Positions 34,631 through 45,634 of a DNA stretch of 64,000 nucleotides are shown here, piece after piece. The notes beneath the pieces are model-generated. The model saw nothing but the letters and a program-made list of their open reading frames with translations. It had not been told where the DNA came from and did no database searches. A program made the position numbers and the translations under genes. Source of the DNA: Brienomyrus brachyistius (taxonomy: Eukaryota > Chordata > Actinopteri > Osteoglossiformes > Mormyridae); the NCBI RefSeq assembly GCF_023856365.1, contig NC_064543.1:2439952-2503951 (forward strand), given 5' to 3'. How positions within the stretch are numbered: position 1 is the first letter of the stretch; each line of letters starts with the position of its first letter.

Positions 34631-35242
34631 TTGATTAAGGTCCAGAGAGTAAAAGTCCAGACTGGGATTTTACCAATTCAAAGGCAAATGAGTGGGCAGG
34701 CTAGAAGGACGTCACAGGCAAATGAGTGGGCAGGCCAGAAGGACGTCACAGGCAGTGGGGTGGGCAGGCCGGAAGGATGTCACAGGCAAAAGGGCGGGCA
34801 GACCAGAAGGACGTTACAGGCAAATGAGTGGGCAGGCCAGAAGGACGTCACAGGCAGAGGGGTGGGCAGGCCGGAAGGATGTCACAGGCAAAAGGGCGGG
34901 CAGACCAGAAGGACGTTACAGGCAAAAGGGCGGATAGGCCGGAAGGACGTCACAGGCAAAGGGGAGGGCAGGCCGGAAGGACGTCACAGGCAAAGGAGAG
35001 GGCAGGCCGGAAGGACGTCACAGGCAAAGGAGAGGGCAGGCCAGAAGAATGTCACAGGCAAAGGGGAGGGCAGGCCGGAAGGACGTCACAGGCAAAGGGG
35101 AGGGCAGGCCGGAAGGACGTCACAGGCAAAGGAGAGGGCAGGCCGGAAGGACGTCACAGGCAAAGGGGAGGGCAGGCCGGAAGGACGTCACAGGCAAAGG
35201 AGTGGGCAGGCCAAAAGGACGTCACGGGTAGACAATAAATAA
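34631..35242 (+). other. 203-codon open frame through the minisatellite, probably not a gene
   Basis: This is the longest open frame in the window. It encodes a basic protein of a 34-residue period (three DNA units) containing GRPEGRHRQ, GGQAGRTSQAK and AGRKDVTGKGE blocks. The same peptide repeats in the other two forward frames, since the unit has no stop in any frame. The reverse strand is closed because every unit contains GTGACGTCC. Openness therefore follows from the unit sequence alone and is weak evidence for translation. No signal peptide, domain or splice context was identified. Expression cannot be excluded. Confidence 0.15.
34683..35226 (+). repeat. GC-rich minisatellite: exactly 16 units of 34 bp
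   Basis: The unit starts GGCAAAGG(G/A)GAGGGCAGG and ends GGACGTCACA. All sixteen units have exactly 34 bp with no indels. Units 2-4 and 5-7 are a duplicated trimer of 102 bp differing at a single position, while units 8-16 are more homogeneous. Each unit contains GACGTCAC or a close variant, one base from the palindromic cAMP-response element TGACGTCA. Since 34 is not a multiple of 3, successive units are read in rotating frames. Confidence 0.97.
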
Positions 35243-36424
35243 ACACTATGTTTTCCAGGCCTGTAACAACTTTCTCCAAATGCTGCACCACCAAAGGATA
35301 TAAGGCAAGAGAACAGCACCCCATCAAAATCTAACCTAAAGGGATATCTGCTCCCTGTCCTCATACGTCTTTAATTAATTCAGTTTGATTAAACTGTTTC
35401 AAAATGACAGAAGCGATAATTTTTTTTTCTCCCTCTCTATTACCCATGTAACTTCACACTTATTAAGAAAAATACACCTCAGCCACCCAGGGAGTTACCA
35501 TCTGATCTCAGGGTGCAACAGCCCCGCTGTTACCCTGGTGGAGACCATTTCGTACTTACAGAAGCACTCTGCATGGAGGGTGTGTTCTCCTTTAAGGTAC
35601 AGGTTTAAAATGAAAGGGCTGAAACGGGGCAATTTATGAGAGAGTTGTTGCAACTCGGTGTCTATTTTTTGCGCCTGTTTTCCAATTATTGTGTTATTTC
35701 TTACCTGTATTGTCTGAATGTAACTGTTTGGCATCATCCCACAACTGTACATCTTCTGTCTTGGATCACATACATTCATAGGAAATTTGTTTGATGTATA
35801 AATATATGACTTGGACTCAATATTAGGAAGATTTCAAGCACTTCCAGAGACGGGTGTATCACTGCTAGAATTTCCATAACACAATTATTAGTGGCACTGA
35901 GGACCCTTTGAATCATTGCAGCATGTTATGGTAGTTTGTGTATTTATTCTGTGTTCTATATGCAGTTAGCCTGCCTGCACTCATTATAACCATATTCTGA
36001 AGGCTAATGTGTTATGTGTATTAATACCTACATAACAGCAAGCGTGTGCAAATTCACAGCGTGATTTAAAAATAATGGTGGGGCTGCTACTTTGCAAGTG
36101 TTGTTTTTACGCCGGAAAACAGCGAAGTGTCTTAGTGCTCATGGAAGATTCAGGTTAAAAGGAAACAGAAATAATAGGGCTTTCTTGACATTAAAAAAAA
36201 TTCTTTTACTTAGTTGGTTTTAAAATCATTATGGACAGTTTTTTGAAGTGAAACAAACGGCTTTGGATAAATGAATAAAACGGAAAAGCGAAGTCATTCG
36301 GGTTATGAAAATGGCAGCTTGTAAACAAGTTAATGTAATGTGTACAGCCTCCAAAAATATGATGAAGTGATCCATATAAATATTAATATACAAAAGTATT
36401 ACAAAGACGGCTAGAACTATTTAT
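35243..36424. other. No gene recognised
   Basis: AT-rich, without repeats or domains recognised. Confidence 0.4.
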
Positions 36425-36605
36425 AAAAAGGCATAACACATTATAGCACGTTTATTATGCATTGTGAATGCTCTATGAAGGTCTCATCTATAATGCACTA
36501 TGCACTATTCACTATATATGTTCACTATATGTACTATGCCTGTGTACTATTCACTATATGTACTATGCACTATATAATGCACTATTCATAATGCATTTTA
36601 ATGGT
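36425..36605. repeat. Dispersed repeat fragment with internal CACTATATGTACTATG tandem
   Basis: The first part matches 21855-21880 ('atgaagg...atctataatgca'). The second part iterates TTCACTATATGTACTATG and related phrases three to four times (about 36505-36585). Confidence 0.5.
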
Positions 36606-37361
36606 CAGTATAAGCCATTTATTGTGCATTTCAGATATTTTTGTGCGTGTCAATGGATAGGAAGTGGCAACATGCAATAATAAATAATTCCCATGTATTT
36701 GTACAAATGGAAAATAAAAAAGCGTTATCATTATTAAATATAAACTACTCTCACCCTAAGGGCAGTCGGGTCAGTCATATCGCTCTTGGGATATTTAGAA
36801 AAACACATGCGATAGGATCAGTTTCATAATTTGGGACATTTTTAAGCCAATGGGCATGCCACATGCATTATGTAGGGTAAATATTATGAGAGAAAAAGAT
36901 GTGGTTTATTTTAGACACAGCCCTCTGGCATGGCAGCAGCCAATTCACCGCTGCCAATTGCACAATGCCTACAGCCATTACTGAAACCCACTGAATTACT
37001 GAGAGCTCCCAGCTGGCTTTGAAAACATCCAAGGGCAAAAAATGACAACTTATTTCTCAAAATGAAAAGTTCATGTTTTCAGAAATGACAACAGTATTGG
37101 ACCAGGACTCAAAACGCATTGGTAAATTTATGAAATATCCTTAGCTTGTTGTACTTTAAGGTTGCTGCCGAAAATCCTAACGTAATGCCTACATTTAATG
37201 TTTTTGACAGTTATATTTTCTTTGCAGTCTGTGTTTATACCTAGAACAGGAATCAGTCTACAAGAATATGATTTTATAAGGAAAGAAGCTTCTATCTCCG
37301 AGGGTAAATTAACACCCCCTCCCCAAAAACTACAGCAACTTAATTTGCAAATTATTAGTAT

Positions 37362-37481
37362 CCATCCATCCATTTTCCAAACCGCTTATCCTACTGGGTC
37401 GCGGGGGGTCCGGAGCCTATCCCGGAAACAATGGGCACGAAGCAGGGAACAACCCAGGATGGGCGACCAGCCCATCACAGA
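37362..37481 (-). mobile_element. 5'-truncated SINE with a perfect 12-bp target duplication
   Basis: The plus strand starts CCATCCATCCATTTTCC and ends CCAGCCCATCACAG. It is the 3' 120 bp of the ATGG-tailed SINE in antisense. AATTATTAGTAT flanks both sides (37350-37361 and 37482-37493). The exact duplication shows truncation happened at insertion, as expected for target-primed reverse transcription, and not by later deletion. Confidence 0.9.
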
Positions 37482-37682
37482 ATTATTAGTATTATTATGA
37501 GTATTTTAAGAATTTCAATTTTAGATGTTATATTTCGTCAATGAAGGTGATTAGGTTCAAAGATAAGTGAAGAAGTCCTTCCTGTGAGGGAATAGCCATT
37601 CTGGATACTCGAACCCCAATCCTAGGGGTGTGAGGCATAAACAATAGCAACTATGCAGCCATATACCCTGTTATATGTTGCA

Positions 37683-37711
37683 AAAATAAATAAATAAATA
37701 AATAAATAAAC
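37683..37711. repeat. AAAT microsatellite
   Basis: About seven AAAT/TAAA units. Confidence 0.9.
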
Positions 37712-37854
37712 AGTCATTCTAGGGTAACTAAAAATAACGTTGATTCCCATTTTATTTTCCGCTGGAATCCCAAAAACAATCTAATCTAGTACAGCTTGAA
37801 GTAGGAAATGCAGGGACAGTGAATTCAGTTTTGAATTGGACATATTTCCTCCAG

Positions 37855-38163
37855 GGGGCGGCATGTTGGTGCAGTGGTTAGCATTGCTGTCTCACACCTC
37901 TGGGACCCGGGTTCGAGTCTCCGCCTGGATTACATGTGTGTGGAGTTTGCATGTTCTCTCCTCCGGGTACTCCGGTTTCCCCCCACAGTCCAAAAACATG
38001 CTGAGGCTAATTGGAGTTACTAAATTGCTCGTGTGAGTGAATGGTGTGTGAGTGTGCCCTGCGATGGGCTGGCCCCCCATCCTGGGTTGTTCTCTGCCTT
38101 GTGCCCATGGGCTCTGGATCCCCCGCACCCCAGTGGGATAGGCGGTTTGGAAAATGGATGGAT
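37855..38163 (+). mobile_element. tRNA-derived SINE with ATGG tail, internal deletion
   Basis: A box GTTGGTGCAGTGGTTAGC and B box GGTTCGAGTCTCC are intact. The CCATGTCGTCGTGGGGTTT segment between TTCTCT and CCGGGTACTCC is missing, as are a few bases near 38026 and 38108. The tail is short (ATGGATGGAT). Confidence 0.85.
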
Positions 38164-39532
38164 CGGATCTTGTAGTCTGTAGCTATAATCAACAAATGCT
38201 GGAAGCAGTTTTAATCACATTAGGCGTGTAGATTTCTGGGACTTCAATTAGCAGCAGTTTGATTGTATTTTATGACGTAGTAAAACCATCATAATAACTA
38301 GTAACATAAAGGTAAGATAGGGGAGTAAGTGGATGTAAATGAAGATAGTGGAACCGTCTTATTTACACCAAGACTGGGCCAGACAGAAGAGCTTTGGGGA
38401 GAGGGTATAAAACACAGATTACATTGCTGAAACCTCACATATACATACAATCTGGGCAGGAAAACTTCTTACTCTGTGGGAGCCGCAGGCATGATAGGGC
38501 GATAAAGAGCAGCTGCATGATTCCTTAACATTTCTCAGGTGTTAATCACAATGGGGCCTTTCTGGGTTTGGGTCTCTTCAGGTGTTGACAGTTTTAAATA
38601 AACTGAGTTTATCTCATTTTATTCGATCTTCCAAGTAAGGTAAGGAAATATGATCAAGAAATGCATTTACCTTCAATGTTATTTTTGGATAGCGAGGAAA
38701 GATTCAAAAATAACTTTATCCAGTTAGCACGCAATTCCATAGTCTACCAAGAATAAGATAATAAACTAACAAACAAAAGCAAATAAAATTCTTTATTTAA
38801 CATGGAAGCTATGTTGCTTCATGTTGGTATTTAAAGCCTCTTCACATACAAACTCAGGTAGACTAGAATTTTTATGCCACTGGAGAAACATTTCAAAAAA
38901 ATTTTTATTAAATGTAATACCTTTTTGTGACACCCCCCCCCCCCCCCTTGCATGTTGTTAATTGTTTTGGGTGTATTTTCTTTCACATTCTGTACCTGAT
39001 TCAGATGACTGTAAACCATTCATGTGAATTATTCATTTTATAAAGGCACATCTTGAAAAGAAGTCAATTGTAAAGATATTTGTTACATGTGTAATCGTAA
39101 TTTGATGGAAACACAATGCCAGACTATTGCGCTGAAGCATTGTTGCTCTGCAGGCATTGAAAACACACCTTGGCAATCCAGACAAATGTGGTTAGAGGTG
39201 AAGCATTTCTTTTGGTTTCTTAAATGTTTGATTGATCTATCGATTGCTGTTCCCCTTTTCCACAGATTCTGCACAGCCTCTCTTTTTTAGGAATGGCCCC
39301 TGCGATCCGGCAATTTCCTGCTGTAAATGCTGCTTGGCACTCATAGGCGTGACACTAGTGAGATCACTATCTCATAAGAAACAAAATGAGCTAAATCACT
39401 GGCAGTGATTTTAACATTTTCTATTATGTGCTATTAAAAATTCAATATCCTGTCAAAAGTTTCGTAGATTAATGATCACTCAAGTGCAATGCATTTTTTA
39501 AAATCAAAGTTTTTAGAAATTGCCTGACACCC
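38164..39532. other. No gene recognised; poly-C run
   Basis: A run of about 15 C lies at 38933-38947. No transposon ends or domains were seen. Confidence 0.4.
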
Positions 39533-39854
39533 TGTCACGCCCTGCATTCCTTTCCCCTCGTTCTCTCCCGTTACTTGTTTAATCTTCCCTCTCGTTACAG
39601 GCCCTGTGAGGATCATCCCAGGTGCCTCTCGTCTGCTCCCTTGTCAGTGGTGTATATAGTGTTTCCCTGTCTCAAGCTCCCCAATCCAGTCATTGATGTT
39701 TCTGCCTTGCGTGCGTCCAATCCTCCGCACCCTGTGGTCTGGTTTCCTTTTGCCTTGCCTGTAATTTCATTTGATAAAGCCCCCCCCCCCCCCCCATTTG
39801 GTTTTCCCCAAGCCTGCCTTCGCCTTCGTCTCCGTCCTTGCCTGCGACATGACA
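39533..39854 (+). mobile_element. Solo LTR of a retrovirus-like or Gypsy-type element
   Basis: The 322-bp element starts TGTCACGCCC and ends GCGACATGACA, the TG...CA ends of an LTR with a short inverted repeat (TGTCA/TGACA). It is flanked by the exact 5-bp duplication CACCC (39528-39532 and 39855-39859). A TATA-like GTGTATATAG lies near 39648 and a GATAAAG near 39773 could be a weak polyadenylation signal, which favours the plus orientation. No internal coding region is present, so it is best explained by recombination between two LTRs. The C15-17 run inside (about 39780-39795) is a later expansion. TGTCACG ends are common in fish Gypsy elements; the family is not proven. Confidence 0.75.
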
Positions 39855-39964
39855 CACCCGAAATACTCAAATACTCAGTATGTAGGAAAATGGGGAAATA
39901 CAAGAAACAAAATACAACTTTCCTTCATGCTTAATTAAAAAAAAAAAGAAAATGTTTTTTGCAT

Positions 39965-40185
39965 CATGACAATTTATTTTATTTATATTTGTTCAGCAGA
40001 TGCTTTCCCCAAAGCATGACATCAACGAGAGAGCAGGGTCAGATGGTCCTTGGAGCGTTTGGCGGTTAATTAAGGGCCCAGTTCAGGGGCCCGGCAGTGA
40101 AAATCACTCTGCGGAGCGCAGGATCTGAACTGGCAGCCATCCGATTATGGACTAACCTGCAGAGCTCCACACCACCCCCCAAATT
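39965..40185 (-). mobile_element. Second SINE family, copy with extended 3' part
   Basis: The plus strand shows TTGTTCAGCAGATGCTTTCC, GAGAGCAGGGTCAGATGG, TAAGGGCCCAGTTCAGGGGC, then the B-box complement GGATCTGAACTGGCAGCC, then the A-box end CACCACCCCCC. It is the longest copy of this family in the window. Confidence 0.65.
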
Positions 40186-40323
40186 ACAGCAGGGACATAA
40201 CCTTGTGCACAGCGACAATGGTTTTTAACCAAGTCAGTTACCCAGCTCTTTGACATCTAAGGTATCCAGGATTACCGACACTGCAGATCGCTATTTCCAA
40301 ATGTTTTGTATTACCAGCATTTA

Positions 40324-40655
40324 AATCACACACGCACACACACAGGTTTGTAATTATATCTTTGTGGGGACTCTCCATTCACTTCTATGGGGAAAACTCT
40401 AATCCCAACATAATGACCCTAACCCTACCCATCCCTAACCTTAACCATAAGTAACCAAACAAAATACAAGACTTTTGGCATTTTTAGTTTTTTTTTTTAT
40501 TGCATTCTGAGATCTTTGTGGGGACCTGAAAAATGGTCCTCATGTCGTCAAAATAATTTTTCACCTTGTGGGGACAACGTGACCCACATGACCCACGTAC
40601 AGACACTTAGACAAAGACACAGACACACACACACACACATACACACACACACTTT
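40324..40655. repeat. Hairpin-rich TGTGGGGAC repeat, copy 2, between CA tracts
   Basis: CA tracts lie at about 40324-40345 and 40615-40652. Between them the landmarks CATTCACTTCTATGGGGAAA, CCTAACCTTAACCATAAGTA, ACCAAACAAAATACAAG and ATCTTTGTGGGGACCTG follow in the same order as in copy 1. Confidence 0.75.
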
Positions 40656-42025
40656 TCACATTTGACCTGAAGTTTAATAAGTCTTTTATCAGCTATACAT
40701 TTACTTCAAAAATATATCTACAAGATAAGTGTTGATGTGTGCTTCCAAATCTGTCATGTGTGATACGTGATCTGTCATATGTCTCCATATATTCTTTTTA
40801 TAAAACCACATTGTGAAAACATTTAAGGACATTAAAATATAAACTATATTGAATGACAAAGACAAATTACTCTAATTAAACAAATTAACATATAATAAGC
40901 ACCGTTATTTAAAACTGCTAATCACGCTCAAGCAGCTAATAATTAAATGTTTACCTCAATATCTTATTTAACTTGGTTCAGTTCTGCCAAGTCTATATAC
41001 CATTTTGTGCTATGAATCTGAATAGTTATGGTTGCTTTGATTATATTAAGCAAATGCATTTGTTATCAGATCAGTCCATAAATACGTAAATATCTCTTTT
41101 TTGAGTATTGCTGTAAGTCCTTTCAGGCATTTGCTAATTGCTTATCTAACGCGAGGTTGTGCCGAGCCTGGAGTCAATCCCAGGATGCACTGGGGGAGAC
41201 ACCCTGGACGAACGGTAAAACTAGCATAAAACGCTGACGCGTGGACATAATTTTTTAAGTACCTCAGATAGAAAAGGGATGACATTTCCTCTAATTTCAG
41301 CTTTTCACATTAATTTGCCGATGGATGATTTGCAGGAAATCACTTTAAAGATGGTATTCCATCGGAAAGATACATACGTGTTGAGGAAAGAGGCCTGTGA
41401 GAGTGAAGGGCTCTGGGATATGAATGGAGCGCTAGAGAGCCAGAAAAACAGCGGTTTTAATCATTACCCCGCCGGTCGTCTCTGCCATCTGGCACAACTC
41501 CCACGTCACATCAGAGGCACAGGAAGCCTCTGACCACCCCATGTGAGGAGACACGACAATCCAGCTGCTCCAACCTATCGTCATCAAAAGATGAAGAGGA
41601 TGGAATGACTGTGCGCTGACAGAAATGAGACAATCATTAAAACCCAATCGCTCTTCGTGCTGAAGAATGAAAACCAGAAAGAGAAAGATCTGTCCGAACT
41701 TGTAAGATAATTATAGTATTTTATACTGCATTATTTCTCTTTGCTTCTATAGCAGTGAGAATTATTTGGTTGTATGTTTTTAACGGAAAGATAGAACACC
41801 GAATCTTCAGTAGCACATGAGAGGCAGTTTAGAAAGTAAAACTGCAGACCAGTCAAATGAGCATAAGAAAAATCTAAAACAATATTTAAATTAAAAGACA
41901 CAATGCCTCGGATTATGCAGTAGAATTTCTTTTTTTTTTAAATCTGGCATCAAACATCTATTTTCTACATGGACAAATATGCAGTGTTTTCTGCCACTGC
42001 TTCTGGAATCTCAAATATGAGTGAT
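40656..42025. other. No gene recognised
   Basis: A short stretch at about 41160-41220 resembles a decayed SINE tail. The 84-residue frame at 41279-41533 shows no domain. Confidence 0.35.
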
Positions 42026-42283
42026 GTTGCCGGATGTGGTGCAGTAGTTAGCACTGTTGCCTCACACCCCTGGGGCCCGGGTTCAAGTCCCATGTGGAGT
42101 GTGCATGTTCTCCCCATGTCATTGTGGGGTTTCCTCCAGGTACTCCAGTTTCCCCCCACAGTTCAAGAACATGCTGAGGTTAACTGGAGTTACCAAGTTA
42201 CCCGTATGAGTAAATGGAGTGTGAGTGTGCCCCGCAATGGGCTGGCAACAGGACAAGCAGTTACAGCCAATGGATGGATGGAT
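42026..42283 (+). mobile_element. tRNA-derived SINE with ATGG tail, diverged copy
   Basis: GTGGTGCAGTAGTTAGCAC (A box) and GGGTTCAAGTCCC (B box) are followed by GTGTGCATGTTCTCCCC and CCCCCACAGTTCAAGAACAT. The segment between the 'ggctgg' motif and the ATGG tail is deleted. More substitutions than in the other copies suggest greater age. Confidence 0.8.
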
Positions 42284-43190
42284 ATTGTTGTCTGTGATTT
42301 TTTTTCAGATTGTTATCTGATCAGATCAAAAAAGAATCAATTCATCTATTACCCAAGTTGAAATGTATGTCACATTACTCACCATTACTTTCTCCTTCTG
42401 AAAGTCACGACTGCGCTCTCTCTCAGCTCATCCATTCTGAAGATTAACTGGGCAGCAGTTGTGTAGGTGTGTCAATGAGCAGTAGACAAATATTTCAGTA
42501 ATGTTCACTGGGGCACACAGTTACGTCTGCCTTCTTTTTTTTTTTACTTAAGTGCTTTGATCTTGTTGATAATAATTTTGCTGCGTTGAACTGCTTTGGA
42601 GTCGGTAATGAGTTTTGAGAATGAGACTTCACGTAGGGGCATTGCATTTAAGCTGAAGCATCTTACACGTTCACTCACCCGTATCACGCATGGTGATGCA
42701 TTTACCAATGCAGTAGATGCAGTACTGATGCTTACACCGTAAACCATGTGGCCCAAGTTGTGTGTCTTGTTGTATCATTGAGTTTCTTTAGGCTGAGATC
42801 CAATCCTGGGATGGACCTCGACTCACCCGAACCCGTGTCAAGTTTGCAGATTTAATCCGCAGCCAGACTGCACTGCTGTCCATAGGTTCCTGGTAATCCT
42901 CCATCTATGCCTGTTTCCACCCACTCAAAGCTATCAGAGCTGGACTGGCCTGAAGGCATGTTGGAAAGACCTTGAGTTTAGTTGATGAAGCATTTCCTTA
43001 AAAAAAGAGAGAAAAAAATGAAACTAGAATTGTTTTTTGGATATTCTACTAACATGGCACACTGACAAGGCTTGGATGGACATTAGATGTAGCCGGACGC
43101 TTTTATTTTTTAGAAATATATTTCACATTAAAATTATTGCAAAATCAAAAGCCTAGCTACCAATATTTTTATGTTATACAGGTTTTAATA
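42284..43190. other. No gene recognised
   Basis: No repeats or domains were recognised. Confidence 0.4.
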
Positions 43191-43331
43191 CACTCATTTA
43201 TGACTTAATATACTTCACTCATTCATGAGTATAGTAGTAACATGTTTTAATACACTTCTTCACTCATTCATGAGTATAGTAGTATAGTAGTAACATGTTT
43301 TTAATACACGTCACTCATTCATGAGTATAGT
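43191..43331. repeat. Short tandem array with CACTCATTCATGAGTATAGT unit
   Basis: Units start at 43216, 43261 and 43312 (spacing 45 and 51 bp), with a partial one at 43191. Each unit contains ACTCAT-TC-ATGAGT, a 6-bp inverted repeat, followed by AGTAACATGTTTTAATACAC. The length differences come from an extra AGTATAGT and an extra T. Confidence 0.8.
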
Positions 43332-45634
43332 ATTTGTCTGAATATATAACATTTGAGTAAAAATGATTCTGAGGTGTGTAAAAATGAATGTGCATACAGT
43401 ATGTGCAGCAAAAAACAAACAAACAAACAAACTTGCATCCTTGGCTTTCTCATATGTTCCTTCTTTCAGGAATGATGTCGCTTGGCTACGACCACCCACT
43501 CCTCCTGAGTCAACTACAGTTTGTTAGTAGAGTGAACAGATCATGTTCAGCCAATTAGAGTCCAGCCTACATTCAGCCAGTCATATGGAAGGACATAGAC
43601 TGGGGCGTGATCATAACTACTACTCCCTTTAACCAGCCATAAACACATAATTGTATTACAGATTACATATTTTTTACATACCTTTGTTCATATGTAATAA
43701 ATTATAATTTGGATTACAGCTCTACTCTAATCACTTTATATAAGCACATAATTTTCAGCAACACACCTTATTGCTCTGATTCTAATACCATTGAGCATCA
43801 TTTTAGTTGATTTATAAGCATTTCTTGCCCTGTATCTGTGGGTAGGGTTGGCTCTATGCCACCTCTGCAGGTTGCCAGCAGCCCGCTCCTGCCCATGGCT
43901 AATTGGGCATGGCTGTGCCCCAGTGTGCCAGGCCAGGAGGGCCAGAATGTTGGGGGAGGGGGGTATGTGTGGGGGTGTTAGAACCTGGGCTGATCGCCGC
44001 AGAGCCAGCCATGACGAATGAGGGAGGACATCTCCCAGGCTGCCGGGGGCCCTGCTGCAATGTCACAGCACAATTCGGCACTGCATCTCCCCCCCCCTAC
44101 ACCCCCCCCCCACAGCCTCAGTTTTCCAGCCTCAAGTCTCAGCTTCCTATCATAAAAGAAAACTCTCTGTCTGCTCAAGTATGTGGGCAGATTTTAAGGT
44201 AGGTTACAGAACCATCTAAGAAACATTTAGGACAGCCGAACCAGTCTAGTAAGAGCTCTATGGGAAGACACACTGCCGAGGATTTAGGCAGAGGGTGGGG
44301 TGGGGGGGGGGGGAGGCAGGTGATACACAACTGCTCATCGATTAATCTTTATAAGCAAAAAATAGGACAAAAGCTATAACCCTTTCTCACTGTGCATGTC
44401 AGTAAGCCATATCGCTTGAATGAATTGCAGCAACCTTGTGACAGTATGGGGGGGGCAGAGGAGAAAGTTGGGAGTGACCTGGGTAGGTTTTCAGGTAGCT
44501 TACAGAATCACCAGAGCTTTATAACAGCCATGCTGGTCCTTGGAAGTGTGTTTTATCTCTTAAATTATGTGGAAGGCAGATTAAACCACTTTACAGTGCA
44601 ATAGCCCTCGTTAATCAGCATGTGTTGGGTGAGTAAGACATAGAGAAGGATTGCAAAAATATCAATTTAGCAGGCTTAGCATCTGCTGGTTCAAAGAACA
44701 GCTGAATACCCCTCCCATCCCATTCAATTGCAATCCTGCTTTGATGCACAATCACACATTCAAGATCTATTTTTAGGAACGAAGTCATTAATGTCTTATT
44801 GCAGAGCACAATTGTTGTTCACGTTCGTACAGCAGGCTCTTTCATTTAAGGTGACCTGGGACAGCCTTCCATAGCAGTCAGTTTCTACAGCCGGTTTTCG
44901 AACAGGGTCTTTACTGCAGGAAGGGAGGCAAAGAAGCGTCATAACCGGCATTACAGGAGAATGTGGAAAGAACCCCATGGAGAATAGCCCTGAGCCCTTT
45001 CCAAACTGCGAGTTTAGTTCAGAAAAAAAAATTCTAATGAATTCGGCAAGGATTCACTTCAACTCAGAGGTTTAACTGTTTCTAGTGGTTTAAATCAGGC
45101 AACCCGTCTGCTTTCCTTCTTGTTAGGAAGGAGCTTGGCATAATGATTTGACGTGCGAACGATTACAAGCGCCTGCCGAAACCACTGGGTGAGATATCAC
45201 ACATATCAGTTGTGTTGCAGCCAATGCCGACTCAGAAACAGAAGGGTCTCTTCTGAGGGACTAAATAGACTAAAATCATAAATTGTCGCTGTTCAACAGA
45301 GGCCCACCTCCTGAGATGAAACCCGCTTAATATCAGGTAGATATGCGAGCTGTAACGGGTGACAAATATGACTGCTTTATCTCTTGCATAAGGGATGGAA
45401 GCAACTACTCCCACAGCCCGTGGCAACAGTTCTTAGATGCTTTTAGATGCTCTCCTGTCAGCAATAAGAAACACACACAACTGTTGTTTCTGCTCTGGAT
45501 GATATGGACACCACAAGAAGAAGAAAGAAGGCTATAGCTGGAAATAGTGTTGTGTTTAAATAGGGTAATCATCAAAATCCACTGGAGTGGATCTGAATTC
45601 CCGATTTAATTTGAGCGTGGGCCATTTACACCTA
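43332..45634. other. No gene recognised; GC-rich island and G/C runs near 43.9-44.3 kb
   Basis: The segment 43830-44115 is GC-rich with several C runs. The open frames there are proline/glycine-rich by composition only. A further G run lies near 44300-44313. Confidence 0.35.

Noticed and set aside
34683..35226. CRISPR-like regular array
   Set aside because: Whole 34-bp units repeat with no unique spacers, and the context is a vertebrate genome; it is a minisatellite.
39613..39934. Proline- and arginine-rich frames on both strands
   Set aside because: They lie inside the solo LTR and its C run; composition only.
43899..44202. 99-residue frame in GC-rich DNA
   Set aside because: Gly/Pro-rich from C and G runs, with frames open on both strands and no splice or domain support.
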